A stretch of DNA of 13,289 nt from Deltaproteobacteria bacterium (GTDB lineage: Bacteria; Desulfobacterota; DSM-4660; Desulfatiglandales; Desulfatiglandaceae). The translations under genes and the position numbers were made by a program. A model generated the notes under the pieces. It saw only the letters and a program-made list of their open reading frames with translations, made no database searches and was not told where the DNA came from. The DNA is taken from contig JAFDAP010000011.1 in NCBI GenBank assembly GCA_019313765.1, positions 1 through 13,289 on the forward strand, given 5' to 3'. Shown here piece by piece: positions 1 to 6,603 of the stretch. Position 1 is the first letter of the stretch. Every line of letters starts with the position of its first letter.

Positions 1-495
1 AACGGCATCACAGCCGCAGGTGCCCTGGGACCGGCCTTCGGCAGTAACTGCCTCTATAATATTGATCATTTCAAACTTTACGGAGTAGAGCTTGAGGCTG
101 CCATCCATGTGGGAAAAAGGTTTCGGGCAACGGCAGCTTATGTCTACCAGGAGTATGATGCGGACAAAACAGGGTTTGAAGCTGATTATTCATACTACCT
201 GCCTGCTCTTTTGCCCAAGCACAAGGTCAAATTACTGGCCCGGTATAATGTTTGGCCGGATGGATGGCTGGAGTTAAGCTCGCGTTATGTGGGCGGTCGG
301 GATTCTCAGCGGGGCCCGGGACTGGATGACTATATCACGGTGGATGTAGGCATTGAGCAGAAGTTCAAGTTTCATGGTGCGGAGTGGACGGCTTCAACCT
401 TTATTAACAATGTGACCGGCACTGATTACCAGGAACAGGCTGGCTATGAAATGCCCAAGTATGTTTGGGGAGTTCAACTTGGCACTAAGTTCTAA
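1..495 (+). CDS. TonB-dependent outer-membrane receptor, C-terminal part (5'-truncated by window)
   Basis: The reading frame is open from base 1 to the TAA at 493-495, giving about 164 residues of a protein that starts upstream. The residues show the alternating aromatic/polar pattern of outer-membrane beta strands, for example FKLYGVELEAAIHVGKRF, then a strand with YVYQEYDAD, and the receptor-like segment SSRYVGGRDSQ. Near the end are FINNVTGTDYQE and a last strand ending in phenylalanine (LGTKF), the usual C-terminal signature recognised by the Bam machinery. TonB-dependent receptors import scarce ligands such as metal chelates, cobalamin or haem with energy from TonB-ExbBD. The plug domain and TonB box are outside the window, so the ligand cannot be read directly. 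The next genes are exported and metal-related, which suggests a metal chelate or corrinoid/tetrapyrrole ligand; that is inference. Confidence 0.85.
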   Translation, partial: NGITAAGALGPAFGSNCLYNIDHFKLYGVELEAAIHVGKRFRATAAYVYQEYDADKTGFEADYSYYLPALLPKHKVKLLARYNVWPDGWLELSSRYVGGRDSQRGPGLDDYITVDVGIEQKFKFHGAEWTASTFINNVTGTDYQEQAGYEMPKYVWGVQLGTKF

Positions 496-512
496 AATTG
501 CTTCGCAATTTT
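494..512 (+). terminator. Stem-loop ending in T-run after the receptor gene
   Basis: AAAATTGC, loop TTC, GCAATTTT form a perfect 8-bp inverted repeat that begins inside the receptor stop codon and ends in four T. It could be a weak intrinsic terminator or an intercistronic hairpin tuning expression of the methylase gene, whose Shine-Dalgarno (GAAGGGAG) follows directly. The stem is AT-rich, so read-through is likely. Confidence 0.3.
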
Positions 513-528
513 ATGAAGGGAGAAGCTC

Positions 529-1440
529 ATGAAGGAAATAAAGCGGATAATTCTCTTTGCAGTGATCACCCTGACAGTTGCAGCGGTATCCTGGCCGTCT
601 CAGGCCGCGGCCTGGGGCCGCGGCCATTTCTATGTGATCGGAACCGGTCCGGCCGGACCCCGGACCGCGACATTGCAGGCCCTGGAAACCATCAAGAGAA
701 TGGACGTTATTGTGGCCTCGGATCAACATGTGACGCTGTTTGCGGAGTGCGTAGGTGACAAACCCGTCCTGTTTGATCCATGGACGGATATCTGGGATTA
801 CAAAGGGAAGCCGCAGCAGAAGTTAAACAGGGAGGAATTGGCCCAATTCAAAGTAGAACGTTTCCGGATACGGGATGAGCGGGTGGCGCAATTCAAACGC
901 CTCCTGAGAGAGGGAAAAAATATCGGACTCCTGGACTCCGGGAATCCCTGCCTTTACGGCCCGAGCCACTGGTATATGGAGCAATTGGACTCAGAGGACG
1001 TGGTCATTATTCCGGGCATGGGATGCGACGCAGCAGCCATGGCTGCCTTGGGTAAAAGCACCATCCCCGCCCATGATACACATTTTGTCATACAAACTGC
1101 CCCTTTTTCTTTGATTGGCTGGGGCATGAAGGACCGACAGGTTCTAAGGGATCTGGCAAAATATCCTTCTACCATGGTTTTTTACATGGCTCTCTGGAAA
1201 CCAAAAGAGCTTTTTGCAGCACTAAAGGAAGTGCTGCCGCCGGATATGCCCTGTGCCGTAGTATATTGGGCCGGTTACCCTGACCGGGAGCGCATCCTGC
1301 GCGGGACAGTGGCCGATATGGGAGAGAAACTGTCAAAAGACAAGGAAAGATTCATGGGTCTTCTCCTTGTCGGACGTTTTATGGAGGGCAAACCCTATGA
1401 ATCGGCCATGAAACGGATGCAGGAAAAGCTGAAGAAATAA
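529..1440 (+). CDS. Exported tetrapyrrole (corrin/porphyrin) methylase-family protein
   Basis: This 303-residue protein begins with a classical Sec signal peptide: basic start MKEIKR, hydrophobic core at about 8-20, and cleavage near SQAAA at 24-28. The remainder is a full tetrapyrrole methylase fold (the CbiF/CbiL/CysG-A family). The N-terminal glycine loop is VIGTGPAG (36-43), followed by the family's T-x-x-A-L pattern. The second motif is SGNPCLYG (137-144, the usual GDP with N for D). Then come IPGMGCDAAAMAALG (161-175) and a C-terminal subdomain with PPDMPCAVVYWAGYP (237-251) and RILRGT (255-260). Family members methylate uroporphyrinogen or cobalt-precorrins with S-adenosylmethionine in the cytoplasm, so a signal peptide is odd. 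A good Shine-Dalgarno (GAAGGGAG) supports the start. It lies 33 nt after the receptor and 23 nt before a DUF4198 gene. A catalytic role is uncertain; it may only bind a tetrapyrrole. Confidence 0.85.
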   Translation: MKEIKRIILFAVITLTVAAVSWPSQAAAWGRGHFYVIGTGPAGPRTATLQALETIKRMDVIVASDQHVTLFAECVGDKPVLFDPWTDIWDYKGKPQQKLNREELAQFKVERFRIRDERVAQFKRLLREGKNIGLLDSGNPCLYGPSHWYMEQLDSEDVVIIPGMGCDAAAMAALGKSTIPAHDTHFVIQTAPFSLIGWGMKDRQVLRDLAKYPSTMVFYMALWKPKELFAALKEVLPPDMPCAVVYWAGYPDRERILRGTVADMGEKLSKDKERFMGLLLVGRFMEGKPYESAMKRMQEKLKK

Positions 1441-1463
1441 TAACATAACTGACGAGGTATTCT

Positions 1464-2228
1464 ATGATGAAAAAGATTTTTTTATTAGCCCTGATATTAC
1501 CATTTTGTTGTTCGACCTCCATTGTCAATGCTCACCGCTTGTGGCTCAACATTGATAATGAGCAAACGAAGGTAGGCCAGCCTGTTCGGATTGAGATCGG
1601 CTGGGGACACAAATTCCCTAAAGATGAGGTGATCGAGGAAAAATTCCTGCACCATGTTTATGCTATGGATTCGAAGGACGTGAAAATCCCGCTCAAACAG
1701 AAATCCCCAACAGAATTTGAATTTGTCCCGACAGCCGAGGGCATATACACTATACTGGCAGATATCCATCCCGGTTTTCTCAGTAAGACCACGGAGGGAT
1801 ACAAGCTCCGGTCCAAAACAGGATTGGATAATGTGCTTTACTGCTTTCGCTATGATATCCGGGCCAAGGCCATAGTCTATGCGGGTGAAAAGGCAAAAAT
1901 GACGGATCGGGCCACCGGTGATATGCTGGAAATTATCCCGCTTACGGATACAAGAGGCTTAAGAAAGGACGAAATTTCTCAGGTAAAAGTGCTTTATGAT
2001 GGGAAACCTCTTTCCTCCGTTGATGTGAAGGCTACTTATGCAGGCTTTTCAGACCAGTCAAATACGTTCGCCGTGATCACAAAGACCGATGAGAAAGGTG
2101 TGGCTCAAATCAATATACTTGAAAAGGGAAGCTGGATGGTGAATGTGATGTACGAGGTTCCCTATCCGAATACTGAAGAATGTGACAAGTATAGATATAA
2201 TACCCGTTTCACGTTTAGAGTGAGATGA
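1464..2228 (+). CDS. Exported DUF4198 protein, NikK-like metal-uptake component
   Basis: The product has 254 residues with a signal peptide (MMKKIFLLALILPF core, cleavage after VNA at 21-23), so the mature protein starts HRLWLNI. That start, the following beta-rich segment VGQPVRIEIGWGHKFPKDE, and a later Ig/transthyretin-like region (SSVDVKATYAGFSDQ; TKTDEKGVAQINILEKGSW) match DUF4198. This family includes the periplasmic NikK component found beside ECF-type nickel/cobalt transporters. The likely role is periplasmic metal or metal-complex binding; no NikM/CbiM, Q or O subunit lies in this window. The start has two adjacent ATGs (1464 and 1467) behind GAGGT at 1454-1458; either would do. The gene sits 23 nt after the methylase, probably in the same transcript. 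The family assignment is fairly secure; the metal is inferred. Confidence 0.8.
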   Translation: MMKKIFLLALILPFCCSTSIVNAHRLWLNIDNEQTKVGQPVRIEIGWGHKFPKDEVIEEKFLHHVYAMDSKDVKIPLKQKSPTEFEFVPTAEGIYTILADIHPGFLSKTTEGYKLRSKTGLDNVLYCFRYDIRAKAIVYAGEKAKMTDRATGDMLEIIPLTDTRGLRKDEISQVKVLYDGKPLSSVDVKATYAGFSDQSNTFAVITKTDEKGVAQINILEKGSWMVNVMYEVPYPNTEECDKYRYNTRFTFRVR

Positions 2229-2276
2229 TCATGTGACACGGCATGCCGGATAATAGAACTTAATTATGAGAGGTCG

Positions 2277-3761
2277 ATGATGATCCGAAAAAGATGTGCA
2301 ACCCTGTGCGTCCTGTTGTCTTTCTGTTTTATCACCCATTTTGCATATGCGCATACCTATAGAGTTTCCGTCGTTGTTGATACGGACATGGCCCTGGATG
2401 ATATACGGGCCGTTGTCATGCTGCTTAATTCAGACATGGTTGATATCCCGTTGATGGTCACTTCGGACGGAGGAGCATCCCCTCAGGCGGGCGTCCGGAA
2501 TCTGAGAATGCTTTTAAGTTATTTTAAGAGGGAAGATACAAAAATTGCCAAAGGCCGGGTTTTGGGGAAGCCGACCCCTCCATGGAGGACAATTTCTGAG
2601 AATGTGAAGTGGCCTGAGCCGGTGAAGTTGCCTGACAAGATTTCTGCGGAACGCCCGGCAGCGGAGGAGATTGTGGAGACACTGAGATCCCGGGACCAAC
2701 CCATTCTCTATCTCTGCCTCGGCCCCCTTACAAACCTGGCAGATGCCCTGAGGTTAGATCAGGGAATCAAGAACAAGATCTCTCGTCTTATTTACTACGG
2801 TTCGCATCCTGAAAAGTCTCTACTTAGCTGGAACACCGGTCGAGATCCGGATGCGGCCCGGTTTGTTTTTAATTCGGGCCTGAAAATTTATTACATGGGC
2901 CTTCCCAGGGAAAAATTGCTTTGTTTTGATGAGAGGCTTTACAGGCAAATACAAGGCATGGATACGGAGGCAGCCCGCCTGGTGACAACTATTCACGGGG
3001 CGCCTGCCGTGATAAGGCTTTTATTTGAAAAGCACTTTTACGTGTGGGATGAAATGACCGTGATTTATCTGAATCGACCATCACTGTTCAAATTTGTGCC
3101 CTCAGCCGATCATGCTCACGTCATGTCTCTCTCGGCCTTTAAGGCTGCAGGCGTTCATAATACGTATTTGAAACTCCTGGGACATGCCGCGGACTTTCAT
3201 CTGAATCCCCGTAATGCGGTCGTCTTAAAGGTTTTTCCAGATGATCCTTCACTCTTCAGGGAGGATGTCAGCCCATATGTGAAAAAGATCATTGCAAAAT
3301 ATGGCCTTGAAGAATGGAAGGCGTGTCTATTGACCAACGAGTTTCACCGCCATTTAGGTATTTATTCACTTATCGGGGCCAAGATGGGGGTCAGAGCAAG
3401 AGAAATCTTGGAGGCTCCTTTTGATACATTGAAGGTTGTTTCATTTGCCGGGAATGATCCTCCTTTGAGTTGTATGAACGATGGCCTCCAGGTGGCCACA
3501 GGGGCGAGTCTGGGACGAGGGGCTATTCAAATATCTGATGAAAACCCGTATCCGGCGGCAGCTTTTCAGTTTAAGAATAAGAAGATGACCTTGAGGCTCA
3601 AATCGTTCTGGGTCGACAAGATCAAAGAGGATATCAAGTCAGCTTTGAAGAAATATGGCGGCTTGAATCCCGAATACTTCGCCCATATCCGTGAACTATC
3701 CATTCGCTATTGGCAGGATCTCAATCGCAGGGATATTTTTGATGCAGTAATAGACCAATGA
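2277..3761 (+). CDS. Exported nucleoside hydrolase-FmdE fusion protein
   Basis: This 494-residue protein has a signal peptide (cleavage after FAYA, residue 25, leaving His26 first). Residues about 29-320 resemble inosine-uridine preferring nucleoside hydrolases. They carry the calcium-binding motif DTDMALDD (35-42), LCLGPLTNLADAL (147-159), WNTGRDPDAARFVFNSGL (185-202), and WDEMTVIYL (257-265), which holds the late conserved Asp. Residues about 350-494 resemble FmdE (PF02663): FHRHLGIYSLIGAKMG (356-371), then GNDPPLSCMNDGLQVATGAS (392-411) and LGRGAIQI. The first FmdE motif keeps both histidines but lacks the GHxCPG cysteine; Cys399 is kept. The hydrolase family cleaves N-glycosidic bonds of ribonucleosides; FmdE domains are metal-binding but poorly characterised. 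ATG at 2280 is an alternative start better spaced from AGAGGT. Substrate is unknown; a nucleoside-like moiety of an imported cofactor is one option (inference). Confidence 0.82.
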   Translation: MMIRKRCATLCVLLSFCFITHFAYAHTYRVSVVVDTDMALDDIRAVVMLLNSDMVDIPLMVTSDGGASPQAGVRNLRMLLSYFKREDTKIAKGRVLGKPTPPWRTISENVKWPEPVKLPDKISAERPAAEEIVETLRSRDQPILYLCLGPLTNLADALRLDQGIKNKISRLIYYGSHPEKSLLSWNTGRDPDAARFVFNSGLKIYYMGLPREKLLCFDERLYRQIQGMDTEAARLVTTIHGAPAVIRLLFEKHFYVWDEMTVIYLNRPSLFKFVPSADHAHVMSLSAFKAAGVHNTYLKLLGHAADFHLNPRNAVVLKVFPDDPSLFREDVSPYVKKIIAKYGLEEWKACLLTNEFHRHLGIYSLIGAKMGVRAREILEAPFDTLKVVSFAGNDPPLSCMNDGLQVATGASLGRGAIQISDENPYPAAAFQFKNKKMTLRLKSFWVDKIKEDIKSALKKYGGLNPEYFAHIRELSIRYWQDLNRRDIFDAVIDQ

Positions 3762-3813
3762 AGATCGAATAACCGGACAAAGATGTTTCGGACAATGAAG
3801 GGGGGCATTATTT

Positions 3814-4004
3814 ATGTGTGAGGCAAATGTGCACCTTATAAAGGACGGGAGTGAGAACAAGGTTATCATGAAAGTGTAGATGTTTTAAGGCGAGAGGATG
3901 ATGGTATCTCTCTTGAGAGCATATTTGGAGAACGTCTTAAGATAAAGGCGTACGTCAAGGAGATGAATCTGGTTGATCACCGTATTTTGTTAGTGGAAGA
4001 TTAG
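3814..4004 (+). pseudogene. CooT-like nickel-binding protein gene with a single-base frameshift
   Basis: An ATG at 3814, eight bases behind AAGGGGGG, opens MCEANVHLIKDGSENKVIM and then meets TAG at 3877. Moving into the frame that starts with the G of that last ATG (3870) gives ESVDVLRREDDG, then ISLESIFGERLKIKAYVKE and MNLVDHRILLVED, ending at TAG 4002-4004. The joined product would be about 63 residues and aligns along its whole length with the intact CooT-like protein at 4335 (MCEA start, IFGE core). Loss of one G after ATG (ATGGAAAGT becoming ATGAAAGT) explains the break. CooT proteins are small nickel-binding factors for CO dehydrogenase maturation, binding through Cys2, present here. 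A sequencing or assembly error is the main alternative; no classical slippery heptamer is visible for programmed frameshifting. Confidence 0.75.
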
Positions 4005-4022
4005 ATAGTTAAGACAACTATC
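4004..4022. repeat. Perfect inverted repeat, candidate operator or hairpin
   Basis: GATAGTT, spacer AAGAC, AACTATC is a perfect 7-bp inverted repeat. It lies at the end of the broken CooT-like gene and about 80 bases before the 66-residue protein gene. No T-run follows, so terminator function is unlikely. It could be a dimeric repressor site or an mRNA hairpin. No convincing promoter was found next to it. Confidence 0.3.
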
Positions 4023-4100
4023 AATTGAGGTATACAAATGGATTAACATCACTATCAAATAAGTCGGTTGTCGAATTGAAAAAACAGGGAGGCTTTAAAT

Positions 4101-4301
4101 ATGGATTTTATTGAAAAAGCAAGGATCAGATTGGAGAATTGGATCACGCACAATGATCATCACCAGGAGGAATACGAAATGTTTGCCGAGCAATTAGAGT
4201 CGGCGGGGAAGAAAGATAGTGCGGCTCATGTCCGGGAAATGATCGAGATGGCGGCAAAAAGCACTGAATGTTTACGCAAGGCTTTAAAGGCCCTCGAGTA
4301 A
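4101..4301 (+). CDS. Small helical protein with HNDHH motif, companion of CooT-like gene
   Basis: The gene encodes 66 residues with no signal peptide or membrane segment. The start is supported by GGGAGG at 4087-4092, eight bases ahead. The sequence is charged and almost wholly helix-compatible: a first helix ending ENWITHNDHHQEEYEMFAEQ (12-31), a turn at SAGKKD (34-39), and a second helix VREMIEMAAKSTECLRKALK (44-63). The His17/His20/His21 group plus nearby Glu residues could bind a metal. It resembles short W-I-x-H-N-x-x-H helical domains that I recall near CooT and other nickel/cobalt genes, but I cannot name the family with certainty. It lies 33 nt before the intact CooT-like gene, probably co-transcribed. 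A cytoplasmic metal-handling role is inference. Confidence 0.7.
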   Translation: MDFIEKARIRLENWITHNDHHQEEYEMFAEQLESAGKKDSAAHVREMIEMAAKSTECLRKALKALE

Positions 4302-4334
4302 TTCGATGGCTATCATTCAACGGGGAGGTTTTCC

Positions 4335-4523
4335 ATGTGTGAAGCCCATGCATTTATTTTCAAAGACGGAGAGGAAGAAAAGATCCTGGAAAGTGTTGAT
4401 CTCATAGAATTAGAGGGGGATGAGGTCAAGCTTATCAGCATCTTTGGCGAGCAAAAGACCTTCAAAGCCAAGCTCAAGCTCTATGATAATACTAAAAGAA
4501 AGATCGTATTTGAGCTTTTTTAA
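4335..4523 (+). CDS. CooT-family nickel-binding protein
   Basis: The product has 62 residues, the usual CooT size, and begins MCEAHAFIFKDGEEE, with the family's invariant Cys2 that binds nickel in CooT of Rhodospirillum rubrum. The central LIELEGDEVKLISIFGEQ and the closing beta segments match the small barrel fold of the family. CooT helps deliver nickel to carbon monoxide dehydrogenase; relatives occur widely in anaerobes, often away from CODH genes. No CODH gene lies in this window. GGGGAGG at 4321-4327 is well placed before the ATG. The gene sits between the 66-residue helical protein and the DUF3842 gene (18 nt downstream), indicating a small operon. The diverged, broken copy at 3814 is a paralogue rather than a recent duplicate. 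Confidence 0.82.
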   Translation: MCEAHAFIFKDGEEEKILESVDLIELEGDEVKLISIFGEQKTFKAKLKLYDNTKRKIVFELF

Positions 4524-4541
4524 GCGATTAGAGGTAGATCT

Positions 4542-4958
4542 GTGATTTTGATGGTCGTGGATGGACAGGGTGGTGGCATTGGAGCCACCATCATCAAACG
4601 TCTGAGGGATGCTATTGGCAGTGAACTGGAGATCCTGGCCTTTGGGACAAATTCCATTGCCACCTCCCGGATGCTGAAGGCAGGCGCCAACAAAGGGTCA
4701 ACGGGCGAAAATGCCATTGTTCGCACCAGCCACAAAGTGGATGTCATCATCGGTCCTTTCGCTATCATTATGGCCAATGCCATGATGGGAGAACTTACTC
4801 CCAAAATGGCAGAGGCCATAAGTTCCAGCAAAGCCAGAAAGATCCTGATCCCCCTTATACAGGAAAATGTATGGGTTGCAGGCTTAAGCAGCGAGCCTTT
4901 ACCTCACCTGGTGGATCAGGCGGCACAGGTGATAAGGGAGATGAATGCCCGACCTTGA
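4542..4958 (+). CDS. DUF3842 family protein (nucleotide-binding-like fold)
   Basis: This is a 138-residue cytoplasmic protein from a GTG start; GAGGT at 4531-4535 lies six bases before it and favours GTG over the ATG at 4551. VVDGQGGGIGATIIKRL (5-21) resembles a Rossmann or P-loop-type glycine-rich turn. FGTNSIATSRMLKAGA (34-49) and STGENAIVRTSHKVDVIIGP (53-72) are hallmark DUF3842 blocks, and the C-terminal region contains KILIPLI and LPHLVDQA. The family is typical of anaerobes (Desulfobacterota, Clostridia) and has no established reaction. In my recollection it often accompanies nickel/cobalt transport or CooT-like genes, which fits its place 18 nt after the CooT-like gene. The family assignment is firm; the function is unknown. 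Confidence 0.85.
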   Translation: MILMVVDGQGGGIGATIIKRLRDAIGSELEILAFGTNSIATSRMLKAGANKGSTGENAIVRTSHKVDVIIGPFAIIMANAMMGELTPKMAEAISSSKARKILIPLIQENVWVAGLSSEPLPHLVDQAAQVIREMNARP

Positions 4959-4981
4959 ACAATTGAATTACAAATTGACAT

Positions 4982-5218
4982 ATGCAGTGTAGTCACATTG
5001 TAATGGTTTTTTATATGGCTTTGTCATCAATAGATAGGCTTGTCGAAAAATTTAAAAAATATTATCCTCCGGATCTTCCCATGGCCATAGTCTATTTTGC
5101 CGGGTATTCAGAAAAGGAAAGGGTTTTAAGGAGCACATTGGGTGCAATTTTAGAGGACTTAAAGAAAATTGATGAAAAGTGGATGGGGTTATTGATAATA
5201 GGCGAAGCTGCCAAATAA
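4982..5218 (+). pseudogene. Remnant of a second tetrapyrrole methylase (C-terminal subdomain only)
   Basis: The open frame encodes 78 residues; from MVFYMAL at 5003 it aligns without gaps with residues 216-283 of the exported methylase at 529. Shared blocks are MVFYMAL, PPD-P-A-VY-AGY, ER-LR-T and MGLL--G; by eye about half of the positions are identical. Residues before MVFYMAL do not match, so the SAM-binding N-terminal two-thirds is missing. No Shine-Dalgarno precedes either ATG (4982 or 5003). The divergence shows an old paralogue or a separately acquired gene, not a recent copy. It ends in TAATG, overlapping the permease start by one base, so it may still be transcribed and could affect permease translation. 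A real short protein using this subdomain is possible but less likely. Confidence 0.7.
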
Positions 5219-6603
5219 TGAAAAATCGATTAAACAACCATGATCTGAAAAGAGATATAGGTTTCTTTTCGGCAGTGATCTTAGTGATTGCCAACATGAT
5301 AGGAACCGGAATATTCACCACTTCCGGTTTCATTATTCAAGAACTCGGTAACCCTCAAAACATGCTTCTTTGCTGGTTTGTGGGAGGCATCTTTGCCCTG
5401 TGTGGTGCGCTTTGTTATGGGGAACTGGGTGCCATGTTTCCACTCGCGGGCGGGGAATATGTTTTTTTACGTGAAAGCTTCGGTAAATGCATGGGCTTTC
5501 TCTCCGGGTGGATCTCTTTGATTGTGGGATTTTCCGCACCCATTGCAGCAGCCGCCATTGCCTTTGCAACCTATTCTTTTCGTTTGTTTTCGCTTTCTCC
5601 TGCCCCGATAATGACCTTTTCCATCCTGGGCGTCAACATTATCAGCATATCGCCATTGTGTATGGTGGCCATTGGCGCAATCATTATCTTTTCGTTGATC
5701 CATTATCACAGCCTCCGGGTTGGCAGCAGGGTCCAGAATGTATTGACCCTCTTCAAAATAGGTATTGTGCTTGTCTTTATTATGGCCGGACTCTGCTGGG
5801 GGAATGGCTCCACAAGCCATTTCTCTGAAGCCTTGGACCTGAGATCGGTGTTTCAGGACAAGTTTGCCATCTCGCTCATATTTGTATCATTTGCCTACAG
5901 CGGATGGAATGCTGCTGCTTACTTAGGGGCTGAAATCAAGAGGCCGGGCAGAAATATCCCCTTAGCCCTTTTTGCCGGGACTCTGATAGTCATGTGTCTG
6001 TATATGTTTTTGAACATGGTGTATATTTATGCGCTTCCCGCAAAGGAGATGAGTGGGGTCCTTGAAGTGGGGGCAAAATCCGCTGTTTCATTATTCGGGG
6101 ACCACGTAAGCAGGTACTTCAGCGGGGCCATTGCCGTGGGCCTCTTATCTGTTCTGAGCGCCATGATTATGACTGGACCCAGGGTCTATTATGCCATGGC
6201 AAAAGACGGGGTCTTCTTTGATCTCTTTGGCAAAGTAAACAAAACTCGCAGGACCCCTGCATATTCCATTTTCCTGCAGGCAGGCATTGCCATTCTTATG
6301 GTTATTACAGCGTCCTTTGATAAACTGCTTTTATTCATTGGCTTTACGCTCTCTTTATTTGCCATGCTGACTGTAGCGGGAATGATAAAGCTCAGGATAA
6401 AGAAACTCGCTCAAACAGATAGTTACAAGACATTCGGATATCCTTTAACACCACTGCTGTTTATTGCGGGCAACATGTGGATCATCTATTTTTGCATAAG
6501 AAGCAGACCGGTTGCCGCACTGTTCGGATTGGGGACAATAGTCTCAGGTTTATTGTTTTATGTTTATTTCAGCAATAAGAGAATGAAAAATGATGAGATA
6601 TAA
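5218..6603 (+). CDS. APC-superfamily amino acid permease
   Basis: The product has 461 residues with about twelve hydrophobic segments, the standard size for amino acid-polyamine-organocation carriers. The first helix holds NMIGTGIFTTSGFI (26-39), whose GTGIF is the family's unwound substrate-binding turn. Later come CALCYGELGAMFPLAGGEY and FVSFAYSGWNAAAYLGAEIK (TM6 region), and then TGPRVYYAMAKDGVFF with the conserved R-x-x-x-A-x-D-G loop. ATG at 5218 overlaps the preceding TAA; an in-frame ATG at 5179 lies inside the methylase remnant and would add 13 residues unlike the family, so 5218 is chosen. The closing part overlaps the NikL-like gene by 14 nt, implying coupled translation. The substrate is not determined by the sequence. 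Import of an amino acid serving as a metal ligand would suit the neighbours, but this is speculation. Confidence 0.85.
   Translation: MKNRLNNHDLKRDIGFFSAVILVIANMIGTGIFTTSGFIIQELGNPQNMLLCWFVGGIFALCGALCYGELGAMFPLAGGEYVFLRESFGKCMGFLSGWISLIVGFSAPIAAAAIAFATYSFRLFSLSPAPIMTFSILGVNIISISPLCMVAIGAIIIFSLIHYHSLRVGSRVQNVLTLFKIGIVLVFIMAGLCWGNGSTSHFSEALDLRSVFQDKFAISLIFVSFAYSGWNAAAYLGAEIKRPGRNIPLALFAGTLIVMCLYMFLNMVYIYALPAKEMSGVLEVGAKSAVSLFGDHVSRYFSGAIAVGLLSVLSAMIMTGPRVYYAMAKDGVFFDLFGKVNKTRRTPAYSIFLQAGIAILMVITASFDKLLLFIGFTLSLFAMLTVAGMIKLRIKKLAQTDSYKTFGYPLTPLLFIAGNMWIIYFCIRSRPVAALFGLGTIVSGLLFYVYFSNKRMKNDEI

Noticed and set aside
3865..3880. Programmed ribosomal frameshift in the first CooT-like gene
   Set aside because: No slippery heptamer or downstream stem was seen at ATC ATG AAA GTG; a lost base is simpler.
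5179..5217. Upstream start for the permease
   Set aside because: The extra 13 residues lie in the methylase remnant and have no good ribosome site; the TAATG overlap at 5216-5220 is the more natural start.
5467..5828. Overlapping open frames of about 113-117 codons on both strands within the permease gene
   Set aside because: They are composition shadows of the permease; the plus-strand APC frame has the GTGIF motif and regular membrane helices.
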